Made by a program: the position numbers and the translations under genes. Under the pieces are notes generated by a model. That model saw only the letters and a program-made list of their open reading frames with translations, was not told the DNA's origin and ran no database searches. Positions 34,774 through 43,091 of a stretch of DNA of 64,000 bases are shown piece after piece. Each line of letters starts with the position of its first letter. Positions within the stretch are counted from its first letter, which is position 1. Source of the DNA: Donghicola mangrovi (GTDB lineage: Bacteria; Pseudomonadota; Alphaproteobacteria; Rhodobacterales; Rhodobacteraceae); assembly GCF_013377535.1 (NCBI RefSeq), contig NZ_JABCJE010000004.1, forward strand, positions 208,747 through 272,746, written 5' to 3'.

Positions 34774-35142
34774 TCAGGACGCGATCACAAAGATTTTGCG
34801 CAGGGTTTCCAGCGTCTCCCATGTGCCGACGAAACCGGGCTTCATGATGAAGCTGTCGCCAGCGGTGAAGGTACTCGCCACTCCGCCATCCTCGGTGATC
34901 ACGCACTTACCGGACAGAATGTGACAGAATTCAAAGGTTTCGCCCTTAATCGAGATTGTCTTGCCGGGGGTCGTCTCCCAGATGCCGGTGCGGATTTTCC
35001 CCCATTTGGAGGCCTCGGCGATGGCGGCGTCCAGTTCCCACGTTTGGTAGGCGGGGTTGCCTTCGATCAGGCGGTCTGGGGCAGCGGTTGCGCATACGGG
35101 ATCAAAGGTCGGCGCGGTGTTTACGGGCAGCAGTTTGGTCAT
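34774..35142 (-). CDS. Small cupin-domain protein (DUF861 type)
   Basis: A 122-aa single-domain cupin with conserved GIWETTPGKTISI, EFCHILSGKCVIT and AGDSFIMKPGFVGTWE. Such proteins, related to EutQ and ureidoglycine aminohydrolase domains, are common beside amine and amino acid catabolic genes but mostly lack a proven role. I use ATG 35142; the longer open frame to 35334 runs through noncoding sequence. It is 3 bp upstream of the M20 gene. Confidence 0.85.
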   Translation of the reverse strand: MTKLLPVNTAPTFDPVCATAAPDRLIEGNPAYQTWELDAAIAEASKWGKIRTGIWETTPGKTISIKGETFEFCHILSGKCVITEDGGVASTFTAGDSFIMKPGFVGTWETLETLRKIFVIAS

Positions 35143-35345
35143 GTCAGGTCCAATCCTTAGGTCTGCCGCCAGAGTGCCCCGCCAGCCCCCGCGCCAGTCA
35201 CCGAACATCGCCCCTTGGCGGCATCCCGTGCCGTGGGTCACGGGCGATACGGAATTTCGTGCCACGAAACGAGCAAACGCGGCGCACTGTGCCTGCCCGC
35301 CCGCGCCACACTGACAGCATCCAAGATTGTCCAAGGACCGCTGAC

Positions 35346-36011
35346 ATGACCTTCCGCCCCAAATTCATCACCTTTGACTGCCACGGCACCATGATCCTGT
35401 TCGATATGGCCGGTGCGGCGCGCGATCATTACGGCGCGATCCTGAGCCCCGCGCAGATGGACAAATTCATCGCCGATTTCTCGGCCTATCGTCTGGACGA
35501 GGTGCTCGGTGCGTGGAAACCCTATGCCGAGATCGTCTACAACGCGCTGGAGCGGACCTGTAAACGAAATGGCGTCGCCTTTGACCCCGCCGTGGCCGAG
35601 GATATCTATAACCGCGTGCCGACTTGGGGCCCTCATGCGGATGTGCCCGCCGGTCTGGCCAAGATCGCGCCGGAGATCCCGCTGGTGGCGCTGACCAACT
35701 CGATGAACGCGCAGATCCCGCATAACATCGCGAAACTGGGGGCACCGATTGCCCATGTGTTCACCGCCGAAAGCGCGGGCGCCTACAAGCCGCAGATGAA
35801 GCCGTTCGAATACATGCTGGATCAACTGGGCTGCGGGCCAGAGGATATCCTGCACGTGTCCTCTAGCTTCCGCTACGATCTGATGACCGCCCACGACATG
35901 GGGATCAAGAACAAGGTCTGGGTGAACCGCGGCCACGAGCCCGCGAACCCTTATTACGGCTACACCGAGATCAAGGATGTGTCCGAACTGCCCGCCGTCG
36001 TGGGCCTGTAA
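35346..36011 (+). CDS. HAD-superfamily hydrolase, haloacid dehalogenase type II-like (second copy)
   Basis: A 221-aa HAD hydrolase with nucleophile Asp in TFDCHGTMILFD (residue 10), ALTNSMNAQ (motif II), AYKPQMKPFEY (motif III lysine) and VSSSFRYDLMTAHDMG (acidic motif IV). ATG 35346 has GGA 8 nt upstream; the long frame before it is not coding. It is 12 bp ahead of a flavoprotein gene on the same strand, and related to the HAD at 29369. Confidence 0.82.
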   Translation: MTFRPKFITFDCHGTMILFDMAGAARDHYGAILSPAQMDKFIADFSAYRLDEVLGAWKPYAEIVYNALERTCKRNGVAFDPAVAEDIYNRVPTWGPHADVPAGLAKIAPEIPLVALTNSMNAQIPHNIAKLGAPIAHVFTAESAGAYKPQMKPFEYMLDQLGCGPEDILHVSSSFRYDLMTAHDMGIKNKVWVNRGHEPANPYYGYTEIKDVSELPAVVGL

Positions 36012-36023
36012 GCGGAGGCTGCT

Positions 36024-37313
36024 ATGAAATACATGTCCTACTGGCATGACACGGCGGTGCCCTTTGCCGCCGCCATGCAGGGCCCTGTTGAGGGCAAGGT
36101 CGATGTGGCGATCATCGGCGCAGGTTTCACCGGCCTCAGCGCCGCCCGCAAACTGGCCCGCGAAGGGGTCAGCGTTGCGGTACTGGAGGCCGACCATGTG
36201 GGCGCAGGCGGTTCGGGGCGCAACGGGGGGCACCTGAACAACGGGGTCGCCCATGGCTATGCCGATGCCAAAGGGCATCTGGGGGCCGATCAAGCGCACA
36301 CCCTTTATCACGCCTATGACCGCTCGATCGACATGATCGAAGAGGTTATCCGCGAAGAAAACATCGCCTGTGATTTCCGCCGCTCGGGCAAGCTGAAGCT
36401 GGCCTCAAAGCCCTCCCATGTGGACGGGTTGAAGGCCAATTTTGACCTGATCCATAAAGAAGTTGATCCAGATACCCGCTGGCTGTCGAAGTCCGATCTG
36501 ACGAGCGAAGTCGGCGGAGAGGCGTTCCATGGCGGGATGCTCTACGAGAAGTCCGCCATGATGCACATGGGCAAATATGTTCAGGGTCTGGGGACGGCTG
36601 CGGCCCGCCAAGGGGCGAAAATCTGGGAATATGCGCCGGTCACCGCGCGGGACAAAACCGCCACCGGATGGCGGCTGACCACCCCCAAGGGCAGCATCGA
36701 GGCGGGTCGCGTGATCGCCGCCACGGGGGCCTATGGCGGGCGGGTTCAAGGATCGCCCTTGGGCTATTTCCGCCGCCGCATCATCTCGGTCGGGTCGTTC
36801 ATCATCGCCACCCGTCCCCTGACCGCGCAAGAAATAGCGCAGACCGTGCCGAGGAACCGGACCTATGTGACCTCGATGAATATCGGGAACTACTTCCGCC
36901 TGTCGCCAGACAACCGGCTGATCTTTGGCGGGCGGGCAAGGTTCTCGGCCACGTCGGACCAGCAGTCGGACGCCAAGTCGGGCGATATCCTGCGCGCCAG
37001 CATGGAGCGTCTGTTCCCGCACCTGAAGGACATCCAGATCGACTATTGCTGGGGTGGCCTCGTGGGGATGACCAAGGACCGCTATCCCCGCGCCGGACAG
37101 GCGGACGGGATGATCTATGGCATGGGGTATTCCGGCCACGGGGCGCAGATGTCGACCTTGCTGGGGCAATCTCTGGCCGATCTGGCGATGGGACGGACGG
37201 ACACCAACCCGCTGGCGGGCATGGACTGGCCGACGATCCCGATGCACAGCGGCAAGCCGTGGTTCCTGCCACTGGTGGGCCTCTATTTCGGGCTGAAAGA
37301 TCGCCTGAGCTAA
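36024..37313 (+). CDS. DAO-family FAD oxidoreductase, gamma-glutamylputrescine oxidase-like
   Basis: A 429-aa flavoprotein of the PuuB/OrdL type: N-terminal dinucleotide motif IIGAGFTGLSAARKLA (about residue 30), GSGRNGGHLNNG flavin loop, and C-terminal GMGYSGHGAQMSTLLGQ. PuuB oxidises gamma-glutamylated polyamines; relatives act on other secondary amines. GGAGG sits 5 nt upstream of the start. A glutamine-synthetase-like ligase (41662) and an aminotransferase (40276) lie within 5 kb, consistent with a gamma-glutamyl amine route. Confidence 0.85.
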   Translation: MKYMSYWHDTAVPFAAAMQGPVEGKVDVAIIGAGFTGLSAARKLAREGVSVAVLEADHVGAGGSGRNGGHLNNGVAHGYADAKGHLGADQAHTLYHAYDRSIDMIEEVIREENIACDFRRSGKLKLASKPSHVDGLKANFDLIHKEVDPDTRWLSKSDLTSEVGGEAFHGGMLYEKSAMMHMGKYVQGLGTAAARQGAKIWEYAPVTARDKTATGWRLTTPKGSIEAGRVIAATGAYGGRVQGSPLGYFRRRIISVGSFIIATRPLTAQEIAQTVPRNRTYVTSMNIGNYFRLSPDNRLIFGGRARFSATSDQQSDAKSGDILRASMERLFPHLKDIQIDYCWGGLVGMTKDRYPRAGQADGMIYGMGYSGHGAQMSTLLGQSLADLAMGRTDTNPLAGMDWPTIPMHSGKPWFLPLVGLYFGLKDRLS

Positions 37314-37316
37314 ACC

Positions 37317-37341
37317 AAAGGGGCCGCGTAGGCCCCTTTTC
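37317..37341 (+). terminator. Rho-independent terminator between convergent genes
   Basis: AAAGGGGCC, a 5-nt loop, then GGCCCCTTTT: a compact stem with T-tail on the plus strand and an A-run mirrored on the other, so it can serve both the flavoprotein and the convergent tandem-GNAT gene. Confidence 0.88.
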
Positions 37342-37343
37342 CT

Positions 37344-38318
37344 TTACCCCAGTGAATGCGCGGCAAGTCCGTACATAAGTGGCCCCTCGGTCGCGCGGCG
37401 CTGTTTGCCGATATACATCTCGGTCACGGTGTCAAAGACACCCATGCCTGCTGCGGACAGGAACGCTTTGAACTGTTCGCTTTGCTGGGGGGTATCAAGG
37501 CGGGTGAACTGCCCCTCGCACGCTTGGATCAGGGGCGCGACCAGCTGCATCGCCATGGCGTCATCCTCAGCCACGACGGGACCGATCACCATGCCCTTGC
37601 CGAATTTACGCATCAGGGCATAGCCGCAGATTGCGCCGCCCCGTTCCACCACCATGCCCGTCGAATGGCCCAGCAGCGCATCCAGCACCACCGTCCGCGC
37701 CGCGCCATAGGCGTGAGCGTCCAAGGCATGGATCACATCGCGGTCCGCAGAGTTCATGGGGCGCAGGTCCAGCCCCGCCACGGGGCTCGGCAAACGGAAG
37801 GGGCGCGCGATCCCCTGCTGCTGCCAGATGGTGCCGACGGGATCGAAACCGGCAGCCTCGTACAGGCGATAGCCCGATCGCGTCGCACTCAGGCGCAGGT
37901 CGCGCCCTTCGCAGTCGCGCATGATTTCCCGCAAGAGGCGCCGCCCCGCCCCCATCGCCTGAAGGCGCGGCGTGGTCACCATCATCCCGAACATGGCGAA
38001 ATCATCGCCCATCGGGAAATACATCGACGACCCCAAAGGCCGCCCGATCGCATCCAGCGCGATGTACCCCTGCCCCAGCGACAGGAACAGGTCCAGATCG
38101 TGGTCGCGGTGGGGCCAGAACACGCTGACGGTCAGTTCGTGCAGCAAAGGGCGCTTGGACACATCGGTCGGGACGATCACCGCCTCGAACGCGTCCAGAA
38201 CCAAGGGCGCCTCTTCGACCAAGCGGGCACCGGCCATGAACGCGCCGTACCTGTCCGCAGATGCGGTGGTGTGGCCCTTTGGGGTGGCCGGAGCGGCTGT
38301 CGGAGAAGTGCCCTGCAT
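37344..38318 (-). CDS. Tandem-GNAT acyltransferase family protein (second copy)
   Basis: A 324-aa two-domain GNAT protein. The first domain carries the acetyl-CoA loop QAMGAGRRLLREIM (about residues 120-133); the second has RKFGKGMVIGPVVAEDD, nearly the same as in the protein at 32689, showing common descent. It is about 40 residues longer at the N terminus, part of which (the first 25 residues) may not be translated, since ATGs also occur at codon 28. Its promoter region holds several copies of the recurrent TATTCTG-type motif. Substrate unknown. Confidence 0.8.
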   Translation of the reverse strand: MQGTSPTAAPATPKGHTTASADRYGAFMAGARLVEEAPLVLDAFEAVIVPTDVSKRPLLHELTVSVFWPHRDHDLDLFLSLGQGYIALDAIGRPLGSSMYFPMGDDFAMFGMMVTTPRLQAMGAGRRLLREIMRDCEGRDLRLSATRSGYRLYEAAGFDPVGTIWQQQGIARPFRLPSPVAGLDLRPMNSADRDVIHALDAHAYGAARTVVLDALLGHSTGMVVERGGAICGYALMRKFGKGMVIGPVVAEDDAMAMQLVAPLIQACEGQFTRLDTPQQSEQFKAFLSAAGMGVFDTVTEMYIGKQRRATEGPLMYGLAAHSLG

Positions 38319-38427
38319 GGATTGCCCTTGTCTTGTTCTTGGTGCACTGAAGCCAGCGAGATACGGCCGGGTGCAACACCACTATCGCGCGGAACAGATG
38401 GATTATTCTACCGAATATGCGGTTTCT

Positions 38428-38466
38428 CCGACACATTCTGCCGCGTGAAATAGTCGTATATTCTGT
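38428..38466. promoter_or_regulatory. Two candidate regulator sites upstream of the second tandem-GNAT gene
   Basis: CCGACACATTCTGC (38428-38441, 11 of 14 matches to the reference motif) and GTCGTATATTCTGT (38453-38466, 10 of 14) stand 25 bp apart. A related inverted copy CCGAATATGCGG is at 38411-38422. All lie about 95-150 bp before the GNAT start and about 120-175 bp before the methyltransferase start. Confidence 0.35.
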
Positions 38467-38586
38467 GGCCTCTGCGGATTTGCGCCGCAGCGGGCGGGCG
38501 CTATCGAAATGGTGCTTGACCGGATTTATAGGCGGGATAAATGGCGCTCGCGGACGCCACGCTCCGTGCCACTTTCCGAAAACCAG

Positions 38587-39528
38587 ATGATTCCAGTTTC
38601 GATGTCCTCGGGCGATCTGATTGCCGACCGCCGTGCCGACTTTGCCGAAGCCATGCTGCCCGATGATCCGGCAGCCGCCAGCGACCTGTATGCTCAGGCG
38701 CTGCAGATCGCGCCCGCATGGGCTGCGGGTTGGTACCGTCTGGGGGATATCCGCGCAACCGCTGGCCTGCCCGACGCAGACACCGCGTTCGAGGCCGCTC
38801 TGTCCGCCGATCCGACCGACCGTCTGGGGGCCAGCTTGCGGCTGGACTTGCTGCGCGAGCGGTCGCTGGCGGACTCGATGCCGCCTGCCTTTGTCGAGGC
38901 GCTGTTCGACCAATACGCCGCCAAGTTCGAAAAATCGCTGGTGGGCAAGCTGGATTATTGCGGGCCCGACCTAATTGCGGGCGGCCTGACCGGCCGTTTT
39001 GACCGCGTGCTGGATATGGGCTGCGGCACCGGCCTGATGGGCCAGCAGTTACGCCCGATGGCCGGATGGCTCGAGGGGTGGGACATCTCCACCGAGATGC
39101 TGCGCGAGGCGCGGACCAAGGGCGTTTATGACGCGCTGGCCAAACGCGATCTGGCCACCTTGGACCTGCAGGTGAACCAGTGGGATCTGATCACGGCGGC
39201 GGATGTGTTCATCTATGTGGGCTCGCTGGAACAGATCGTGGGCTGGGTCTCTCAGGCGCTGAACGCTGGCGGCCAGTTCGCCTTTACCGTCGAGGAACAC
39301 ACCGGCCAGCAGGCCTATGTGCTGCGGGACAGCTGCCGCTATGCCCATGCGCGCCACCACCTAGAGGACCTGCTGGACGAGGCCGGTTTCGACGCGCGCT
39401 TCAGCCGCGCGGTGCTGCGTCAGGATCGGGACCAGCCGGTTTGGGCCCTGATCGTGCACGCCACCAAGCGCCAACCCGGCCAAAGCGCGACCCTGCGCCG
39501 CCAGCAAGGCGAAGAGATGGACGCCTGA
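38587..39528 (+). CDS. TPR-containing SAM-dependent methyltransferase
   Basis: A 313-aa protein with tetratricopeptide-like helices at the N terminus (about residues 15-75) and a class I methyltransferase domain whose SAM motif VLDMGCGTGLMGQQL lies near residue 140, followed by an acidic loop (GWDISTEML). Start is uncertain: ATG 38587 and ATG 38602 are both possible, neither with a good ribosome site; a frame back to 38509 is less likely. It stands alone between a divergent GNAT gene and a lipoprotein gene. Target unknown. Confidence 0.8.
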   Translation: MIPVSMSSGDLIADRRADFAEAMLPDDPAAASDLYAQALQIAPAWAAGWYRLGDIRATAGLPDADTAFEAALSADPTDRLGASLRLDLLRERSLADSMPPAFVEALFDQYAAKFEKSLVGKLDYCGPDLIAGGLTGRFDRVLDMGCGTGLMGQQLRPMAGWLEGWDISTEMLREARTKGVYDALAKRDLATLDLQVNQWDLITAADVFIYVGSLEQIVGWVSQALNAGGQFAFTVEEHTGQQAYVLRDSCRYAHARHHLEDLLDEAGFDARFSRAVLRQDRDQPVWALIVHATKRQPGQSATLRRQQGEEMDA

Positions 39529-39540
39529 TCCCGACTGCCT

Positions 39541-39590
39541 CGCCCCGCACCGGACGGGGCGATTTCCGCCGATGGACGGCGGGCACCCGC
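39541..39590 (+). terminator. Hairpin cluster after the methyltransferase gene
   Basis: CGCCCCG/CGGGGCG (39541-39561) forms a 7-bp stem followed by ATTTCC. Next, CCGCCG/CGGCGG and an overlapping CGGCGGG/CCCGCCG form two mutually exclusive stems (about 39567-39590). Probable termination zone, without a long T-run. Confidence 0.5.
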
Positions 39591-39681
39591 CGAGCGCAGA
39601 ATGAAAACACGTTGTTTCCGAAACGCATTGGCCAAAGCTGTGTATGGTCTGGACGTTACATGTTGATTTCCAGAGTACCCG

Positions 39682-40158
39682 ATGCTGCGACCCCTACTTG
39701 CTGCTTTTGGGCTGGCCCTGCTGACCGCCTGCACGCCTGCCCCCACGACCACACGCGCAACTGTTTCTGCGTCGAACTATACACCTGACGCACAGTCCGC
39801 CCGTGTGATCGCCTTGATCAACGCAGAGCGAGCAAAACAAGGGCTTCGCGCGGTTTCCGTGGACCGCACACTGACCAATGCAGCCGCCGCTCATGGCACG
39901 CTGATGGTGCAGAAAGGGTTCTTTAGCCACAATATTCCGGGGGGTATGTCGTTCCCTGAACGTATGGCCGCTGCGGGCGTCGGCAGCAAATACACCGGCG
40001 AGAATATCTTTACTGGCCCCCTGATTCCCGAGGTCGCCGTCACGAACTGGATGCAGTCGCGCGGTCACAGGCGCAACATTCTGGACGGAAACTTCACCAA
40101 AATTGGCGTCGCCTCGGCCGGAGGGCGCTACTGGGTGTCGATCTTTTCATCGGATTGA
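39682..40158 (+). CDS. CAP/SCP-domain lipoprotein
   Basis: A 158-aa secreted lipoprotein: signal peptide ending in lipobox LLTAC with Cys17, then a CAP (cysteine-rich secretory protein/PR-1-like) domain with AAAHGTLMVQKGFFSHN, GENIFTG and a MQSRGHRRNIL motif. The conserved His, Glu and His of the CAP cavity are present. Bacterial CAP proteins are common in alphaproteobacteria but have no agreed function. It is monocistronic and followed by a 117-bp regulatory-looking gap. Confidence 0.85.
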   Translation: MLRPLLAAFGLALLTACTPAPTTTRATVSASNYTPDAQSARVIALINAERAKQGLRAVSVDRTLTNAAAAHGTLMVQKGFFSHNIPGGMSFPERMAAAGVGSKYTGENIFTGPLIPEVAVTNWMQSRGHRRNILDGNFTKIGVASAGGRYWVSIFSSD

Positions 40159-40169
40159 CCCTGCGACCA

Positions 40170-40244
40170 TTTGATCAAACCAGAACAGAAAGCCTGACTT
40201 CTTTTTCCGCTTTCCAATTCAGGCGTTTTCATATTTGATCAAAT
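40170..40244. promoter_or_regulatory. Pair of TTTGATCAAA palindromes upstream of the aminotransferase/ligase genes
   Basis: A perfect palindrome TTTGATCAAA occurs at 40170-40179 and, extended to ATTTGATCAAAT, at 40233-40244. Their centres are 64 bp apart, about six helical turns, which fits cooperative binding or looping by a repressor. Between them GCCTGA/TCAGGC can form a weak hairpin that may end the CAP gene transcript. Confidence 0.5.
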
Positions 40245-40275
40245 CATCACACCCCTGCCCGCAGGAGTCTTTCTG

Positions 40276-41649
40276 GTGGCCGACACAACCGTTAGGATCG
40301 GCGGGATCAACCGCACCCATCTGGACGTCTTTGCCCGCCGCGAGGCGGACGCCTATGCCCTTGCCCGCCCGCTGACCCAAGCGCGGCTGGAACGCGGGGC
40401 GTCGGAATATCTGGACGGCGTTCCCATGCACTGGATGAAGGACTGGCCGATGCCTTTCCCCATGCTGGTGACCAAGGCAACCGTAGCCAAGCTGACCGAC
40501 TATGACGGCAACCGGCTGGATGATTTTTGCCTAGGGGATACGGGGTCGATGTTCGGCCATTCGCCCGATCCCGTGGCCAAAGCGATCCGTAAACAAGCCG
40601 AGAACGGCCTGACCTACATGCTGCCCACCACCGCGGCGCTCGAGGCAGGCCGATTGCTGACCCAGCGGTTCGGCGACTTCAAATGGCAGATCGCGACGAC
40701 CGCGACCGACGCCAACCGCTTTGCCCTGCGCGTGGCGCGGGCGGTGACCGGACGACCCAAGGTGCTGGTGTTCAACGGCTGCTATCATGGCACCGTGGAC
40801 GACACGATGGTCGAGCTGCAAAACGGTGTCACCGCTGCCCGTCAGGGGCTGGTGGGTCAGGTTGCGGACCTGACCGCCACTGCCGTCTGCGCCGAGTTCA
40901 ACGACCTGACCAGCGTTGAAGATCAGCTGAAAACCGGCCAGATCGCCGCGATCCTGACCGAGCCGGTGATGACCAACTCTTGCATGGTGCTGCCCGATGA
41001 CGGTTTCCTGACCAGTCTGCGCGAACTGGCGACCCAATATGGCGCTCTGCTGATCATCGACGAGACGCACACGATCTCGAGCGGGCTTGGCGGCTATACG
41101 GGCGTGCATGGGCTGGACCCCGATATCTTTGTCGTCGGGAAATGCGTGGCAGGCGGGATGCCCACCGCGGCCTGGGGCCTGCGCCCCGCCATCGCCGAAC
41201 GGTTCAAGGAATACGATGCGCAGCGCCCCTCGGGGCATTCGGGGATGGGCACGACCCTGTCCGCCAACCCCATGCAGTTCGCCTGCCTGCGCGCTACCCT
41301 GTCCGACGTAATGACCCCCGAGAACTACGCCTTGATGGAGGCGGGCGCCGCCCGTCTAGCTGCGGGCCTGCAACTGGTGATCCAGAAATACGAGGCCCCG
41401 TGGCATGTGGTGCGCGTTGGCGCGCGGGTGGAATTCATCTGCGCCCCCAGCCCCTTGCGCAACGGGACCGAAGCCGCCGCCGCCCATGTGCCGCTGGTCG
41501 AGGCCGCCATTCACACCGCCCTTCTGAACCGAGGTTGCCTCATTGCCCCGTTCCACAACATGATGCTCGTGAGTCCGGTAACCAAAAAGAAACAGATCGA
41601 CCGCCTGATCGCCGCCTTCGACGACATCCTGTCCGATCTATTTGCCTGA
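40276..41649 (+). CDS. Class III aminotransferase, glutamate-1-semialdehyde aminomutase-like
   Basis: A 457-aa PLP enzyme of the fold-type I class III group. The start is GTG at 40276 with GGAG 8 nt upstream. PLP-contact motifs NGCYHGTVDD and LIIDETHTISSGLGG and the lysine in VVGKCVAGGMP (about residue 288) are present. It resembles HemL-like transaminases that act on amines or beta-amino acids rather than true HemL. It is 12 bp upstream of the glutamine-synthetase-like gene and under the twin TTTGATCAAA sites. Confidence 0.85.
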   Translation: MADTTVRIGGINRTHLDVFARREADAYALARPLTQARLERGASEYLDGVPMHWMKDWPMPFPMLVTKATVAKLTDYDGNRLDDFCLGDTGSMFGHSPDPVAKAIRKQAENGLTYMLPTTAALEAGRLLTQRFGDFKWQIATTATDANRFALRVARAVTGRPKVLVFNGCYHGTVDDTMVELQNGVTAARQGLVGQVADLTATAVCAEFNDLTSVEDQLKTGQIAAILTEPVMTNSCMVLPDDGFLTSLRELATQYGALLIIDETHTISSGLGGYTGVHGLDPDIFVVGKCVAGGMPTAAWGLRPAIAERFKEYDAQRPSGHSGMGTTLSANPMQFACLRATLSDVMTPENYALMEAGAARLAAGLQLVIQKYEAPWHVVRVGARVEFICAPSPLRNGTEAAAAHVPLVEAAIHTALLNRGCLIAPFHNMMLVSPVTKKKQIDRLIAAFDDILSDLFA

Positions 41650-41661
41650 ATTGACACTGAA

Positions 41662-43050
41662 ATGACCCAAGCCTGCCCCTCTGGCGCGACCCTTGCCGAA
41701 GCCGAAGAGTTCCTGAACGCCCACCCCGAGATCGAGGCCATCGACATCGTCCTGCACGATTCCAACGGCATCGGACGGGGCAAGATCATCCGCCGTCACG
41801 AACTGGCGTCCCTGTATAAATCGGGGCGGCATATGCCGATCTCGATCCTTGGCCTTGATATCTGCGGCGAGGATGTGCACGAAACCGGCCTGATCTGGGA
41901 TCAGGGCGATGGCGACCTGCGCGCGTGGCCGATCCCCGGCACGCTCAAGGCCCTGCACAACACCAAACCCGCGCGGGCCGAGGTATTCATGTCGCTCTAT
42001 GAGCTGGACGGCCGCCCGATGACCTCGGACCCGCGCCACGCGTTGCAGCGGCAGGTCGATGCCTTTGCCGCGCGCGGCCTGAAACCTGCGGGGGCGTTCG
42101 AGCTGGAGTTTTTCCTGCTGGCCAATGAACGCGACGCCTTTGGCAAGGCGCAGCCCGCCCGCGACGTGCTGGACGGCCGCATGAGCCACAAGACCGAGGT
42201 TTATTCGGTCGATCACCTGCACGGGATGCTGCCCCTGTTTTCGGACATCTACGCGGGCGCGGAAAAGGCGGGGATCAAAGCGGAAACCATGATCTCAGAA
42301 TATGCCCCCGGCCAGTACGAGCTGACCCTGCACTACCGCGAGGATGTGATGCAGGCCGCTGACGACCTGATGCGCCTGAAACGGATCGTGCGCCAGCAGG
42401 CCCGCGCCCACGGGGTGACTGCCTGCTTCATGGCCAAACCCGTCGAGGATTACGCCGGATCGGGGATGCATTTCCACGTGTCATTGCAGGATGAGACAGG
42501 CCGCAACGTCTTTGCCGAGGAACCGGGCGCGGGCTGGACGGATACGCTGCTGCACGCCATGGGGGGCCTGCGCCAGACCATGGGCGAGTCCATGCTGGTT
42601 TTCGCCCCGCACCTGAATTCGTGGCGCCGCTTTGCCAACCAGAGCTATGCGCCCGTGAACACCGCGTGGGGCGTAAACAACCGCTCGGTCGCCCTGCGCG
42701 TCCCCGAGGGCGAAATCAAAGCCCGCCGGATCGAGCATCGCCCCGCTGGTGTGGACGCGAACCCCTATCTGGTGGGGGCAACGGTGCTGGCGGGCATCCT
42801 GCACGGCATCGAGCACCGCATTGATCCGGGCCCCGAGACCACCGGCAACGCCTATGATGCCGAGGATGGCGCGAACATTCCCCGCGACTGGCGCGAAGCC
42901 ATTCAGGCGGCCACGGCCTCAGAGTTCCTGAAGGATGCTTTGGGCGCGGAAATGCACCGCACCTTTACCGCCGTGAAGGCAGCCGAATACGCCCGTGTGG
43001 CGCGGACGGTCAGCGATGTGGACTTCGATCTGTATCTCCACACGATTTGA
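41662..43050 (+). CDS. Glutamine synthetase-family ligase, gamma-glutamylamide synthetase-like
   Basis: A 462-aa GS-fold ligase. It has the metal-binding GAFELEFFLL and SEYAPGQYELTLHYRED segments, GSGMHFHVSL and the NNRSVALRVP ATP/substrate region. Length and sequence fit PuuA/GlnT-type enzymes, which ligate glutamate to an amine, better than true GlnA (no GlnB nearby). It is co-transcribed with the aminotransferase (12-bp gap) and ends at a strong terminator. With the PuuB-like oxidase at 36024 it suggests a gamma-glutamylated amine pathway. Confidence 0.88.
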   Translation: MTQACPSGATLAEAEEFLNAHPEIEAIDIVLHDSNGIGRGKIIRRHELASLYKSGRHMPISILGLDICGEDVHETGLIWDQGDGDLRAWPIPGTLKALHNTKPARAEVFMSLYELDGRPMTSDPRHALQRQVDAFAARGLKPAGAFELEFFLLANERDAFGKAQPARDVLDGRMSHKTEVYSVDHLHGMLPLFSDIYAGAEKAGIKAETMISEYAPGQYELTLHYREDVMQAADDLMRLKRIVRQQARAHGVTACFMAKPVEDYAGSGMHFHVSLQDETGRNVFAEEPGAGWTDTLLHAMGGLRQTMGESMLVFAPHLNSWRRFANQSYAPVNTAWGVNNRSVALRVPEGEIKARRIEHRPAGVDANPYLVGATVLAGILHGIEHRIDPGPETTGNAYDAEDGANIPRDWREAIQAATASEFLKDALGAEMHRTFTAVKAAEYARVARTVSDVDFDLYLHTI

Positions 43051-43068
43051 TCCGGTTGGACATGAATT

Positions 43069-43091
43069 GGGGGCCAATCGGCCCCCTTTTT
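43069..43091 (+). terminator. Rho-independent terminator between convergent genes
   Basis: GGGGGCC, AATC loop, GGCCCCC, then TTTTT. It ends transcription of the ligase gene and abuts the stop codon of the convergent U32 gene. Confidence 0.92.
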
